The position numbers were made by a program, and so were the translations under genes. Below the pieces are notes generated by a model, which did not search any database, had not been told where the DNA came from, and saw nothing but the letters and a program-made list of their open reading frames with translations. Below are positions 1 to 8,561 of a stretch of DNA of 64,000 nucleotides, one piece after another; the stretch's first letter is position 1, and each line of letters opens with the position of its first letter. The stretch is from Sphingomonadales bacterium (GTDB taxonomy: Bacteria > Pseudomonadota > Alphaproteobacteria > Sphingomonadales > Sphingomonadaceae). Location: the NCBI GenBank assembly GCA_025351405.1, contig JANXVZ010000005.1:43894-107893 (forward strand), written 5' to 3'.

Positions 1-938
1 CGGGTGGCATCGAGATGCGCGGCGATCTCGTCGAGCAGCAGCAGCGGCGCACGCCCGGTTCGGGCGGCCACCAGCTCCGCATGAGCGAGAATGATGGCGA
101 TGAGCAACGCCTTCTGCTCGCCGGTCGAGCCCATCGCCGCGGCGGCATTCTTGGCGGCGTGGGTGACGAGAAGATCGGCGCGATGCGGCCCGATGAGCGC
201 ACGGCCGGCGGCGGCATCGATATTGCGGTTGCGCGCCAGCGCCGCAGCAAGGTCCGGCGTATCCGGCGTCAATGCCAGCAAGGGCCGGGCAAACGGACTT
301 TCGGGCTCGCCCGCCAGCCGCCCGCCGAGCGCTGCCACGGTCTCGCTTCGCGCCGCGGCGATCGCTGCGCCATGTTCCGCCATCGCTGCCTCCAGCGCTG
401 CCAGCCAATGCGGATCGGCGGGCGTGTCGGCGGTCAGCAGTCGGGTGCGGGCGCGCATCGCGGCGTCATAGCGCACGGTCTGGTGTCCGTGACCGGGATG
501 CAGCGCCAACACCAGCCGGTCGAGGAAGCGCCGCCGCGCGCCGGGCGTATCGGCAAAGATCCGGTCCATCGCCGGCGTGAGCCACACCAGTGCCAGCCAT
601 TCGCCCAAGGCAGCCGCACTGGCGCCGGCACCATTGATGCGCACCAGCCGCCGCTCCGGCGCGGCTGCCGCGGTGCCTGTGCCGAGTTCGACATCGCCAT
701 CACGGCCCGACAAGGTTGCGGCAATGCTCCAGTTGCCGGGGCCGGCGTGCCGTGCTGCTTCGGATAGCGGCGCGCCGCGCAGCCCGCGTCCCGGCCCGAG
801 CAGCGAGATCGCGTCGAGGATGTTGGTCTTGCCGGCTCCGTTTTCACCGGTGATGACGATGGCGCCCGAGCCGACCTCCAGCGCCAACGCGGCATGGCTG
901 CGAAAATCGGTCAGCGTGAGGCGCGTGGCGGCAGGCAT
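1..938 (-). CDS. recF: RecF, DNA replication/repair ATPase (C-terminus cut off by window edge)
   Basis: RecF is an SMC-like ATPase that loads RecA at single-strand gaps through the RecFOR pathway. The frame is open from an ATG at 938 to the left edge, giving about 312 residues of a usual 350-380. The N-terminus carries the expected DFRSH segment, followed by the Walker A motif GENGAGKTN near residue 35. The Walker B segment [12 protein letters not shown] is at the very edge of the window. The start lies 19 bp after the photolyase stop, so the two DNA-repair genes are probably co-transcribed. The identification is firm; only the last few dozen residues are missing. Confidence 0.95.
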   Translation of the reverse strand, partial: MPAATRLTLTDFRSHAALALEVGSGAIVITGENGAGKTNILDAISLLGPGRGLRGAPLSEAARHAGPGNWSIAATLSGRDGDVELGTGTAAAAPERRLVRINGAGASAAALGEWLALVWLTPAMDRIFADTPGARRRFLDRLVLALHPGHGHQTVRYDAAMRARTRLLTADTPADPHWLAALEAAMAEHGAAIAAARSETVAALGGRLAGEPESPFARPLLALTPDTPDLAAALARNRNIDAAAGRALIGPHRADLLVTHAAKNAAAAMGSTGEQKALLIAIILAHAELVAARTGRAPLLLLDEIAAHLDAT

Positions 939-957
939 CGGCTCCGGGTGTAGCGGA

Positions 958-2565
958 TCAGGCGGGTCTGTCACCTCCGGCGCTGTCACATCCGGCCCTG
1001 TCGCCTCCGGCCCTCTCGCCGATCGCCCACTGCCGCGCGCCGGCGGGGAGTGATGCGAGAAACCCCGCCACCTGCGCCCGGATGGCGTCCTGTTCGCCAG
1101 GGTCGAAGCGGTCCCAGCCATCGTACATCCGCCACAGCCGCTGGTTGCCCTTCAGCGTTTCGCGATGGCGGGCGAGGAAGTCCCAATACAGGCTGTTGAA
1201 GGGGCAGGCGCCGGTGCCGGTGCGTTTCTTAACGTCATACCGGCACTTGCGGCAATGGTTCGACATCCGATTGATATAGGCACCGCCGGCGGCATAGGGC
1301 TTCGAACCCATCAGGCCGCCATCGGCAAATTGCGACATGCCGATGACGTTGGGCGTCTCCACCCATTCATACGCATCGGCGTAGACGGCCAGGTACCATT
1401 CATGGACCTGTACGGGGTCCGCGCCGATCAGCATGGCAAAATTGCCCAGCACCATCAGCCGCTGGATATGGTGTGCCTGGGCGTTGCGCTTCGTCGCGTT
1501 GATTGCCTCACCAAGGCAACGAAGGTCGGTCTGCCCGGTCCAGTAGAATGCCGGCAGGTCGCGCGTCGCCTTGAGGTGATTGCGCGCGGTATAGTCCGGC
1601 CCGGCGATCCAGTGGATACCGCGGACATATTCGCGCCAGCCGAGGATCTGGCGGATGAAGCCTTCGGCGGCGTTTATCGGCACCCCGCCGTCGCGGAACG
1701 CCGCCTCCGCTGCATCGCAGACTTCGCGCGGCAGCAGCAGCCCGGCATTCATCGCGGCGGAAAGCTGGCTATGGAACAGGCTGTCCTCGCCCTCGACCAT
1801 GGCATCCTGGAAATCGCCGAATTGCGCCAGCCGATGGGCGATGAAATCGTCAAGGCATTCCAGCGCCTGTGCCCGGGTCACCGCCATGGTGAAGGGCAGC
1901 AGGTCGCCGAAATGCCCGCCGAAATGCGCTGCGACGGTGTCGAGAACCTGCGCCGTAATCGCATCGGGCGCGAATTGCGGCAGTGCCGGGTAGGTCATGC
2001 CCCGGGGCGGTGTCTTGCGGTTTTCGGCGTCGAAGTTCCAGCGGCCACCGGCGGGATCGGCGCCATCCATCAGGATTCCGGTCTGGCGGCGCATCTGCCG
2101 ATAGAAGTCCTCCATCACGATGCGCTTGCGGCCCTCCGTCCAGGCGGCGAAGTCACTGCGGCTCGACAAAAATCGGTCATCGGCAAGAACGTCACACGGC
2201 AACCCGACGCGATCGCTCCAGCCCTGTTGCGCCGCAATGACCCGCCATTCCCCTGCCTCGACCGCCACGATGCGCGCCACCTTGTGCCGTTCGGCGGCGC
2301 GGACGATCTCGCCGTCAAAACTCTGGCTGTTGCCCGCATCGTCGAGCTTGACATAGTCCACGGTCCAGCCGTCGGCGGCCAATTCTCCGGCAAAGTGCCG
2401 CATCGCCGCGAACAGGAAGGCAATCTTTTTCTGGTGATGGCGCACGGCGGTCGCCTCGCCGGCGACCTCCATCATCAGCACGACCGAGTTGGCTCGGGAT
2501 GCACCGCGCAATGAAGCGAGGCCGTGGCTGAGCTGGTCACCCAGGATGGGAATGAGTGTTGTCAT
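958..2565 (-). CDS. Prokaryotic FeS cryptochrome / (6-4) photolyase (PhrB/CryPro family)
   Basis: This light-driven DNA repair flavoprotein belongs to the deoxyribodipyrimidine photolyase-related family, which carries FAD and a [4Fe-4S] cluster. It is 535 aa long when started at the ATG at 2565; a GTG lies one codon upstream. Cysteines fall at residues 350, 438, 441 and 454 (LRCLG, NHCRKC, GACPF). These are the same positions I recall as cluster ligands in Agrobacterium PhrB, which supports this start. The N-terminal Rossmann-like antenna domain begins [11 protein letters not shown]. The C-terminal tail is made of short Gly-Asp-rich repeats encoded by a 15-bp tandem repeat. recF follows closely on the same strand. 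Confidence 0.93.
   Translation of the reverse strand: MTTLIPILGDQLSHGLASLRGASRANSVVLMMEVAGEATAVRHHQKKIAFLFAAMRHFAGELAADGWTVDYVKLDDAGNSQSFDGEIVRAAERHKVARIVAVEAGEWRVIAAQQGWSDRVGLPCDVLADDRFLSSRSDFAAWTEGRKRIVMEDFYRQMRRQTGILMDGADPAGGRWNFDAENRKTPPRGMTYPALPQFAPDAITAQVLDTVAAHFGGHFGDLLPFTMAVTRAQALECLDDFIAHRLAQFGDFQDAMVEGEDSLFHSQLSAAMNAGLLLPREVCDAAEAAFRDGGVPINAAEGFIRQILGWREYVRGIHWIAGPDYTARNHLKATRDLPAFYWTGQTDLRCLGEAINATKRNAQAHHIQRLMVLGNFAMLIGADPVQVHEWYLAVYADAYEWVETPNVIGMSQFADGGLMGSKPYAAGGAYINRMSNHCRKCRYDVKKRTGTGACPFNSLYWDFLARHRETLKGNQRLWRMYDGWDRFDPGEQDAIRAQVAGFLASLPAGARQWAIGERAGGDRAGCDSAGGDRPA
968..1027. repeat. 15-bp tandem repeat in the 3' end of the photolyase gene
   Basis: About four degenerate 15-bp units (consensus CTGTCNCCTCCGGCC) lie at 968-982, 983-997, 998-1012 and, more diverged, 1013-1027. 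In the photolyase frame they encode repeated Gly-Gly-Asp-Arg/Ser-Ala units at the extreme C-terminus. The tail therefore appears to have grown by in-frame repeat expansion just before the stop codon. Confidence 0.8.
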
Positions 2566-2700
2566 CACATGTCTGTCGACGCGACCACTTTGCGGGTCAA
2601 CGCGGGGAGTCGTCGCGCTTGGTTGCGGGCCGATCGCTCAGCAGGCCAATGCGATCACCCGATCGTTCCCGGACACAATGACCGCGCAACCCTGGCCGCC

Positions 2701-5700
2701 TTACCGACGCGGCGACCAATCCGCCATGTTGACCGTATCCGCGACGAAGAACGGCTTGCCGTCCGGGCCGATGAACATGCGCTCCATTTCCGCCCGGTTG
2801 AACGGCCTGGCGCCAAGCCTTCCCACCACGGCGATCTGGTGGCCGCTTTCATCGACGGCCCTGTCGCGGTCGAGGCCCTTCGACATCGCCAGCGCCGGCT
2901 GTCGCATGCGCGCAAAGGCGATGAGTTCGGGCTTTGGTGCCGGCGAAAAGCCGTAGAAATTGGGCTGGCTGTCGGGGGACGTCAGTTGCAACACCTTGAG
3001 GCCGTTGCGGCCATCGGCGACATAGGCGAACAGCGAGGCGTTGGTGCTGCCGATCACCACATCCTCGGCATCGTTGAGCGCGCCATCGGCGGTGAAGCGC
3101 TGGTACAGGCGCGGCGCCTCGGGGCGCTTGACGTCGATGATGACCAGCCCTTCGGCCTTGGCGGCGACATAGGCAAAGGTGCGCGCCACATAGACCTTCC
3201 GCGCGTCGGCGATCGCGACCGTTGCGCCAGGGACCGGGACGGGGCGGTCGAGGCGGGTGACGTCGAGCACCTCGAGCCCGTGTGCCGTCGTCACCCAAAG
3301 ATAGCGGAATTGCAGCGCCGAGGCGCGTGGGTCGTCGAGCGGCACTGTCGCCGAAAGCGCGGGATGCAGCGGGTCATCGAGGTTGACGACCACCAGCGCG
3401 CGCGGGGTCGCGACATAGGCAAAATGCCCGCCGAGCGTGACGTGGCGCGCGCCAGTGAGGGCACCCCCCGGGTTCCAGGTGACGGCGCGCCGCAGGAAGT
3501 TGTTGCGCGGCTCGCCGTCGGCCAGCGTGTCGATATCGACGAGGATCAGGCCCTCGATGGCATCGGTGACGACAGCGTAGCGATACAGCGGGTGCATCGG
3601 CTGTTCCTGGTTGAAGCCACCCAACGGATCGGCCGGCACTTCGCCCCTCGCCCGCTGCGACTGCTCCTGCATCATCCGGTCGTTGCGCACGACGGCGATG
3701 GGCTGGTCGGTCGGCAGCGCGACACAGGTGGCGTTCGCCGAGGCGACGCGGGTGTTGTTGCCAAGCCTGGAAAACGGCGCGGTGACGATCTTTTTGGATA
3801 CGCCCTTGTTGCCGATGCTGGCGATATCGAAGACGCGAAAACCGCCGCGGCCTTGCGCGACATACAGGTATTCACCGCGCGTTTGCAGGCAGTTGACCGG
3901 ACCACCCGCGCCCTGGCGGATATTGCGGATGTCCTCGACCGGGTGGGTTTCGCCGGAGCCTTTGCCGTCGAACACCCGCCCGCGCACCCAATCCTTCAAC
4001 TCGCGCTTGTTGGTCTCGACATGCGCGCGCCAATAATCGGGATAGGCATATTTTTGCAGGTAGGAGCCAAATACCGCCTGCGGCTCGCCGAACTCGCTGA
4101 CGCGGATGGCTTCGACGGCGCCGTCCACGCCCGCACCCGTTCCGACCCCGGTTCCGATCCCGGTTCCGACCCCCGTCCCCACCCACGCATGGAGCCCGAC
4201 GAAATTTACGAAATTGGTGCCGTTCAGCAGCAGCTGCGCCATGATGGCGTTGTTGTCGTTGGCTTTCGAGACATGGCAGTCGCTGCAGGTCTTGGTTTCG
4301 GTCAACCGCTCGGTGTGGGGGAAATGCGGCGCGAACGCCTGCGACGAATACCCCGAAGCCGCAATCGGCGGTTGCTGCACATAGATGCGTTCGCGATTGA
4401 TGTTGGTAGACGTCAGCATCAGCGCCGATGACGAGCGGATGGGGGCGATGATATTGCCCTTCGACGTCTGGTGGCGGCCAAGCTGGAACATGTCGTCGCG
4501 CGCCACCTGCGGGTTGTATGTCGCAAAATTGCGGGTTTCCTGCGGCTCGTACTTGTGGCTGCCGGTCTTCCAGTTGGCCTCGATCGGCAAATGGCAGCCG
4601 CCGCACGACGGCGTCCACGAGATGTGGCACGCATAGCACGCCATGTTGCTGTCGCCGTGCGCCCGGTCGGCGGCGGCGATGCCGGGGCCAAAGGCGATGT
4701 CGCCGCCGGGGCGGACGATGCGCCCTATCAGCTTGGCGCGGGCGGCGCGCGGGTTGAAATCTGGGTTGCCGCGGGTGACCGAATCCTGGGTCAAATGGAT
4801 GCGCCATTCCAGTTTCGGGTTGCTGACCGAGCGTTGCAGCAGCACCCGGCGGCCGCCTTGTTCCACCCATTGGAAGCGCGGCCGGCCATCGGGGTTGCGG
4901 ATCAGCGTCAGGTCCTGCCCATCGGGGCGCGCCGCGAGGTTGGAGGTGCGCAGGCTGGGATAGACGTCGGCGGTGCCGTGACAATCCTTGCAGCCGATCT
5001 CGACGGCGTTGGCGACCTCGCCGTGGATGAAGCCGTTGCCATGGCCGTCCTGGGCAAAATGGCAATCGCCGCACTGCATCCCGACTTCGGCGTGGATCGA
5101 CATCATGTGGACGGCCTTGCCGGGCTGGCCGGGGCCGGGGGTGGCGGCTGGCTCGACAAACTGGCCATTGCCGGACTTGCGCCATTTTTCGGGGTCGTTG
5201 CTGGCGACGATGTTGCCCCGGGCATCGAGCAGGTTGCCGTCGCGGTCACGCTTGTAGGCGGCGCGGAAATTCCAGCCATGGCCGTGATAATCGGCGAACT
5301 GGGTGTCCTTGTTGGCGGGGTTGCGGTCGTTGACGGTCCGCAGGAATTCGGGATCGCTCCACAGCCCGCGCGGCGCGGCGCCTTCGGGATTGCGCTCGTT
5401 GACGTCGCGGACCTGCGCGGCCGTGGGGTAGCGTTGCAGCTTTGGCCACATGTTCGGCGCATCCGATTCATAATCCCACATCGTGTAGCCAAGGTAGGAA
5501 TTCACGAACATGTTGGGCTGGTGCATATGGCAGTTCATGCACTGCGCCGTCGGGATGGCGCGGGTGAAGGCGTGGCGGATCGGATGGCCGGGTTCATCCT
5601 TGGGAATGGTCGGGTCGGCACTGAAGCTGCGCCCGTCGCGGCCATATTGCGCATAGACCGACGAATGGCGCGGCTCGCGATCATTGGCATAAACGATGTG

Positions 5701-6708
5701 GCAGGCGCCGCAGCCGGAGGTGCGATAATCGCCCGGCTGGTCGTTGGTGCCCATGAACCAGGTAAACGGATCATTGAGGCGGGTCTTGTGGATGTTGATC
5801 ACCGGCACGGCGATGCGCAAACCGGTGCCGGGGCCGCGGTTGGACTGGCGAATGTCGGGCCGGCCAGGTTCCTCCAGCCGTTGCAGCGCGCCCAGGCTGT
5901 CGGGCAGGCCGATCTCTGGAAAGGTCGGGTTGATGTTGCGGCCGCCGCGCTCGAAAACGCGGAAGATGTCACCGGGCGGGAGCACCTGCCATGTCGGCAG
6001 CGGCAGCAGGAAGGGCAGCGCGCCGCGCCGGCGCGCCGCATCGGACAACGCGCCCGGGTTCATGCCGGGCGAACCGGGAGACAACAGCATCGCTGGCTGG
6101 CCGTCACGGGTATAGGCTTCGCCGGTGATGTAGTTTTTGTATGGCAGGATGCCGTTGTTATAGCTCGCACCGCCGAACAGCATGGCACCGGTCGCCATCA
6201 TCGATCGTTCGGCTGCCACGATCGTGTCGATATGGCAGGCGCCGCAGCTTTCACGGACAACGCGATAGTCGGACGGATTGACGAAGCGGACGAATTCCGG
6301 GGCCTCGCGATTGAGCAGGATGTAACTGCGCTTTGGATTGGCCGAGGACGGAAAGTGCCACGCCTGCGGGTAGCGCGGCAGCACATGGGCGCGGTCGCGC
6401 AGCACGACATAGCGCGGGTCGGTCGCGGCGATGCCGGCCGCCGCCACGGTGACATCGCCGCCGTGACAATCGGTACAGCCGAGCACCACCGATCTGGGCG
6501 CGTGCATCGTCCATTCGTCGGTGGCGGTGTGGCAGGTCATGCAGCCGCTGCTCTTGGCGTCCGCCTGCACCTGCGTCTGGGACTTTGGCGCGGCGGGTGC
6601 GGTGACGCGGCTGTAGTCGCGAGCGACGGGTTTTTCGCCTTCGGACGCCGGCGCCATGGCGGCGACCAGCGCAAGCGCCACCCCGATGCAAAGTCGGCGC
6701 AGTCGCAT
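2701..6708 (-). CDS. Secreted decaheme c-type cytochrome with C-terminal LVIVD-type beta-propeller
   Basis: A signal peptide (residues 1-23) precedes ten CXXCH haem sites at residues 56, 78, 155, 333, 390, 546, 573, 691, 702 and 808. A Gly-Thr/Gly-Val repeat linker follows at about 844-860. The C-terminal third (about 940-1250) holds at least six blade-like repeats ending in patterns such as LILVDID, LVVVNLD, LEVLDVT and LVIIDVK, typical of LVIVD beta-propellers. The product is 1335 aa from the ATG at 6708, which overlaps the barrel gene stop by one base (TGATG); a TTG lies one codon upstream. Ten haems next to an outer-membrane barrel suggest an exported electron-transfer protein. No substrate-binding or enzymatic motif identifies a reaction. 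The heme count is read directly; the role is inferred. Confidence 0.88.
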   Translation of the reverse strand: MRLRRLCIGVALALVAAMAPASEGEKPVARDYSRVTAPAAPKSQTQVQADAKSSGCMTCHTATDEWTMHAPRSVVLGCTDCHGGDVTVAAAGIAATDPRYVVLRDRAHVLPRYPQAWHFPSSANPKRSYILLNREAPEFVRFVNPSDYRVVRESCGACHIDTIVAAERSMMATGAMLFGGASYNNGILPYKNYITGEAYTRDGQPAMLLSPGSPGMNPGALSDAARRRGALPFLLPLPTWQVLPPGDIFRVFERGGRNINPTFPEIGLPDSLGALQRLEEPGRPDIRQSNRGPGTGLRIAVPVINIHKTRLNDPFTWFMGTNDQPGDYRTSGCGACHIVYANDREPRHSSVYAQYGRDGRSFSADPTIPKDEPGHPIRHAFTRAIPTAQCMNCHMHQPNMFVNSYLGYTMWDYESDAPNMWPKLQRYPTAAQVRDVNERNPEGAAPRGLWSDPEFLRTVNDRNPANKDTQFADYHGHGWNFRAAYKRDRDGNLLDARGNIVASNDPEKWRKSGNGQFVEPAATPGPGQPGKAVHMMSIHAEVGMQCGDCHFAQDGHGNGFIHGEVANAVEIGCKDCHGTADVYPSLRTSNLAARPDGQDLTLIRNPDGRPRFQWVEQGGRRVLLQRSVSNPKLEWRIHLTQDSVTRGNPDFNPRAARAKLIGRIVRPGGDIAFGPGIAAADRAHGDSNMACYACHISWTPSCGGCHLPIEANWKTGSHKYEPQETRNFATYNPQVARDDMFQLGRHQTSKGNIIAPIRSSSALMLTSTNINRERIYVQQPPIAASGYSSQAFAPHFPHTERLTETKTCSDCHVSKANDNNAIMAQLLLNGTNFVNFVGLHAWVGTGVGTGIGTGVGTGAGVDGAVEAIRVSEFGEPQAVFGSYLQKYAYPDYWRAHVETNKRELKDWVRGRVFDGKGSGETHPVEDIRNIRQGAGGPVNCLQTRGEYLYVAQGRGGFRVFDIASIGNKGVSKKIVTAPFSRLGNNTRVASANATCVALPTDQPIAVVRNDRMMQEQSQRARGEVPADPLGGFNQEQPMHPLYRYAVVTDAIEGLILVDIDTLADGEPRNNFLRRAVTWNPGGALTGARHVTLGGHFAYVATPRALVVVNLDDPLHPALSATVPLDDPRASALQFRYLWVTTAHGLEVLDVTRLDRPVPVPGATVAIADARKVYVARTFAYVAAKAEGLVIIDVKRPEAPRLYQRFTADGALNDAEDVVIGSTNASLFAYVADGRNGLKVLQLTSPDSQPNFYGFSPAPKPELIAFARMRQPALAMSKGLDRDRAVDESGHQIAVVGRLGARPFNRAEMERMFIGPDGKPFFVADTVNMADWSPRR
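4129..4179. repeat. Gly-Thr/Val linker repeat inside the decaheme cytochrome gene
   Basis: A run of short GGTTCCGAC/CCGGTTCCGAT-like units encodes a GTGVGTGIGTGVGTG linker between the tenth haem site and the propeller domain. This is a likely length-variable hinge made of 12-bp units. Confidence 0.8.
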
Positions 6709-8561
6709 CAATAGCTCAGCACGGCGTTGAGCAGGACGCTGTAGTAATTGCGATGGCGCGTGCTGTTGGTGAACAGGTCGGCAAAGCCCGATGCCGGCGC
6801 GAACACCGCGCCCGACAGCCGGAATACCAGGTTCTGGTTCATCTGCGGACGATAGATCGTCGAAGCCGACAGATCGTTGCCGATCGCGCGGGGAATCCCG
6901 CCTTCATTGCGAAGTGCCTGCAGGATCGCGGTGTCGACGAACCACAGGTGATTGGCATTAAGCGACAGCCGCAATTCCGGCAGCAGGTCGAAATCGGCCC
7001 CGATGCCGGCCAGGATGGTGCCCGGGTTGTTGAAGTTGGACTGGCCCTCCTCCTTCGACGATCGCAGCGAATTGAGGATGCCGTTGCGGCCATTGAGGGC
7101 GACGGCGCGGCCGCCGCCGGCAAACGGAATGCTCTGGCGGATCCAGTAGCTGGTGTCGGCACCGGCGAATTGCGGATTTTCAAAGATCGCGTCGAAACCG
7201 TGCTCGCGATTGTCATGGGGGTTGGAATCGCCCGAGGCATACAGCCCCGACAGCCGGACGCGCGTCCAGTTGAGGTCGATCGAGGGCTCGGCGGCGAGGA
7301 AATACGCGCTGATCTTTGCAGGCCTGCCGGTGAAGATCGAATTGCGGTCCTGCCCGGTGGCATACCAGGCGCTGGCGGTCAGGTTGATGCGGCCGATGTG
7401 GCCATCGGCGTTGTAGCCCAGATAGGTCACATCATAATCGCGCCGGCGCAGGTCGCCGATCAGCGCCGGCCGGGCGGGAAAGCCGTTGGCGTCGATATGG
7501 GTCTGCCCGGCCTCGCGATTGCGGTTGTGGACGATGCTGACTTGCGATGTCAGGCCCGGAAAGGGCAGATCCTGACGGTAGAGGTTGGCGACGAAGACAT
7601 GGTCGCGGCGCAGGCGCTGGGTGATGTCGTTGAGCCCGGAGTTGGTATCCTTTTCCAGCCGGGCGAACACCGCGAGGTTGTACTGCCAGCGATTGTCGTC
7701 GCGATCGCCGAACAGCCGGATACCGAGCTGGTTGTCCTGGAACAGGAAGCCGCGGAAATCGCTGGAGAACGGCTGGACGCCGATGCGCACCGAATCGAAA
7801 TCATAGCGGTCGGATACATTGCGCAGGTGATAGTCGAGGAACATCTCCTGGACGCCGATGAAGCTGTCGCTGCGGTGTGGCGGCGCCGTCGGGTTGACCG
7901 ACAACAGGCGGCGTTCCGACACCGAAACATGGTTGAACTGCAAAGCCAGTGCGACACGGATTTCATATTCCGGCGGCTTGAAGGCAGTGGACCCCTTCGT
8001 CAGCGCAGCGCCGAGGATGACGGTCTGCGCCAGCAGCAGCGAATGATCGCGGCCAAAGGTGTCGTTGCTGCCGGGGTGATCGGTGGTCTGCACGCCGACC
8101 GGCTGCGGAAAGCTGCGCGGCTCGATGACGGTGTCGCTGACTGCAGACAGCGTCAGGAACAGGTCGTTGGTGCCGCACAGTGGCCGGTCCCCCTTCAGCG
8201 TATTCTGGTGATAGGGGTCGGACAGGCGCGAATGCACGCCCACGGCTTCGGCCAGCCGCCAGCGGTCCGGCACCGGGACATGATCGCGCGGAAACGCCGA
8301 TGGCGGCGGTGCGGTGACGGCGCCGGGGTTGGATTGGACGACGGGGGCAGGAAGCGCCGGGGCGGCAAAGCCGGGGCGGCGGCGGCCCTCGACCGGGGCA
8401 AGCGCCGGATCGGCGGGTGATACGGCAGGCCCCGGTTCGGCAGCGCGTTCGGGACTCGGCTTGGCCGTGTCGTAACAATCGAACCAGCCCCCCGCCGTCG
8501 CCGGGCCGGCGCTCGCCAACCCGGCGACAAGGGCGAGGCCCTTAAAGATTCTGGCAGACAT
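6708..8561 (-). CDS. Outer-membrane beta-barrel protein of the cytochrome operon
   Basis: The 617-aa product has a signal peptide (MSARIFKGLALVAGLASAG, cleaved near residue 24). A Pro/Ala-rich periplasmic stretch follows to about residue 120. The rest alternates aromatic and polar residues and ends in NAVLSY, a terminal aromatic typical of Bam-assembled barrels. The start at 8561 was chosen because the longer frame only adds a non-signal Cys/Arg-rich leader; it overlaps the upstream stop by 20 bp. I do not recognise a named porin family and see no MtrB-type N-terminal CXXC. Its position between three haem-protein genes makes a porin-like sheath for electron transfer the best inference. A substrate porin is the alternative. 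Confidence 0.78.
   Translation of the reverse strand: MSARIFKGLALVAGLASAGPATAGGWFDCYDTAKPSPERAAEPGPAVSPADPALAPVEGRRRPGFAAPALPAPVVQSNPGAVTAPPPSAFPRDHVPVPDRWRLAEAVGVHSRLSDPYHQNTLKGDRPLCGTNDLFLTLSAVSDTVIEPRSFPQPVGVQTTDHPGSNDTFGRDHSLLLAQTVILGAALTKGSTAFKPPEYEIRVALALQFNHVSVSERRLLSVNPTAPPHRSDSFIGVQEMFLDYHLRNVSDRYDFDSVRIGVQPFSSDFRGFLFQDNQLGIRLFGDRDDNRWQYNLAVFARLEKDTNSGLNDITQRLRRDHVFVANLYRQDLPFPGLTSQVSIVHNRNREAGQTHIDANGFPARPALIGDLRRRDYDVTYLGYNADGHIGRINLTASAWYATGQDRNSIFTGRPAKISAYFLAAEPSIDLNWTRVRLSGLYASGDSNPHDNREHGFDAIFENPQFAGADTSYWIRQSIPFAGGGRAVALNGRNGILNSLRSSKEEGQSNFNNPGTILAGIGADFDLLPELRLSLNANHLWFVDTAILQALRNEGGIPRAIGNDLSASTIYRPQMNQNLVFRLSGAVFAPASGFADLFTNSTRHRNYYSVLLNAVLSY

Noticed and set aside
4471..6714. 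A 747-codon plus-strand frame opposite the decaheme cytochrome gene
   Set aside because: The opposite strand carries ten ordered CXXCH sites and a signal peptide; this frame has neither motifs nor a ribosome site.
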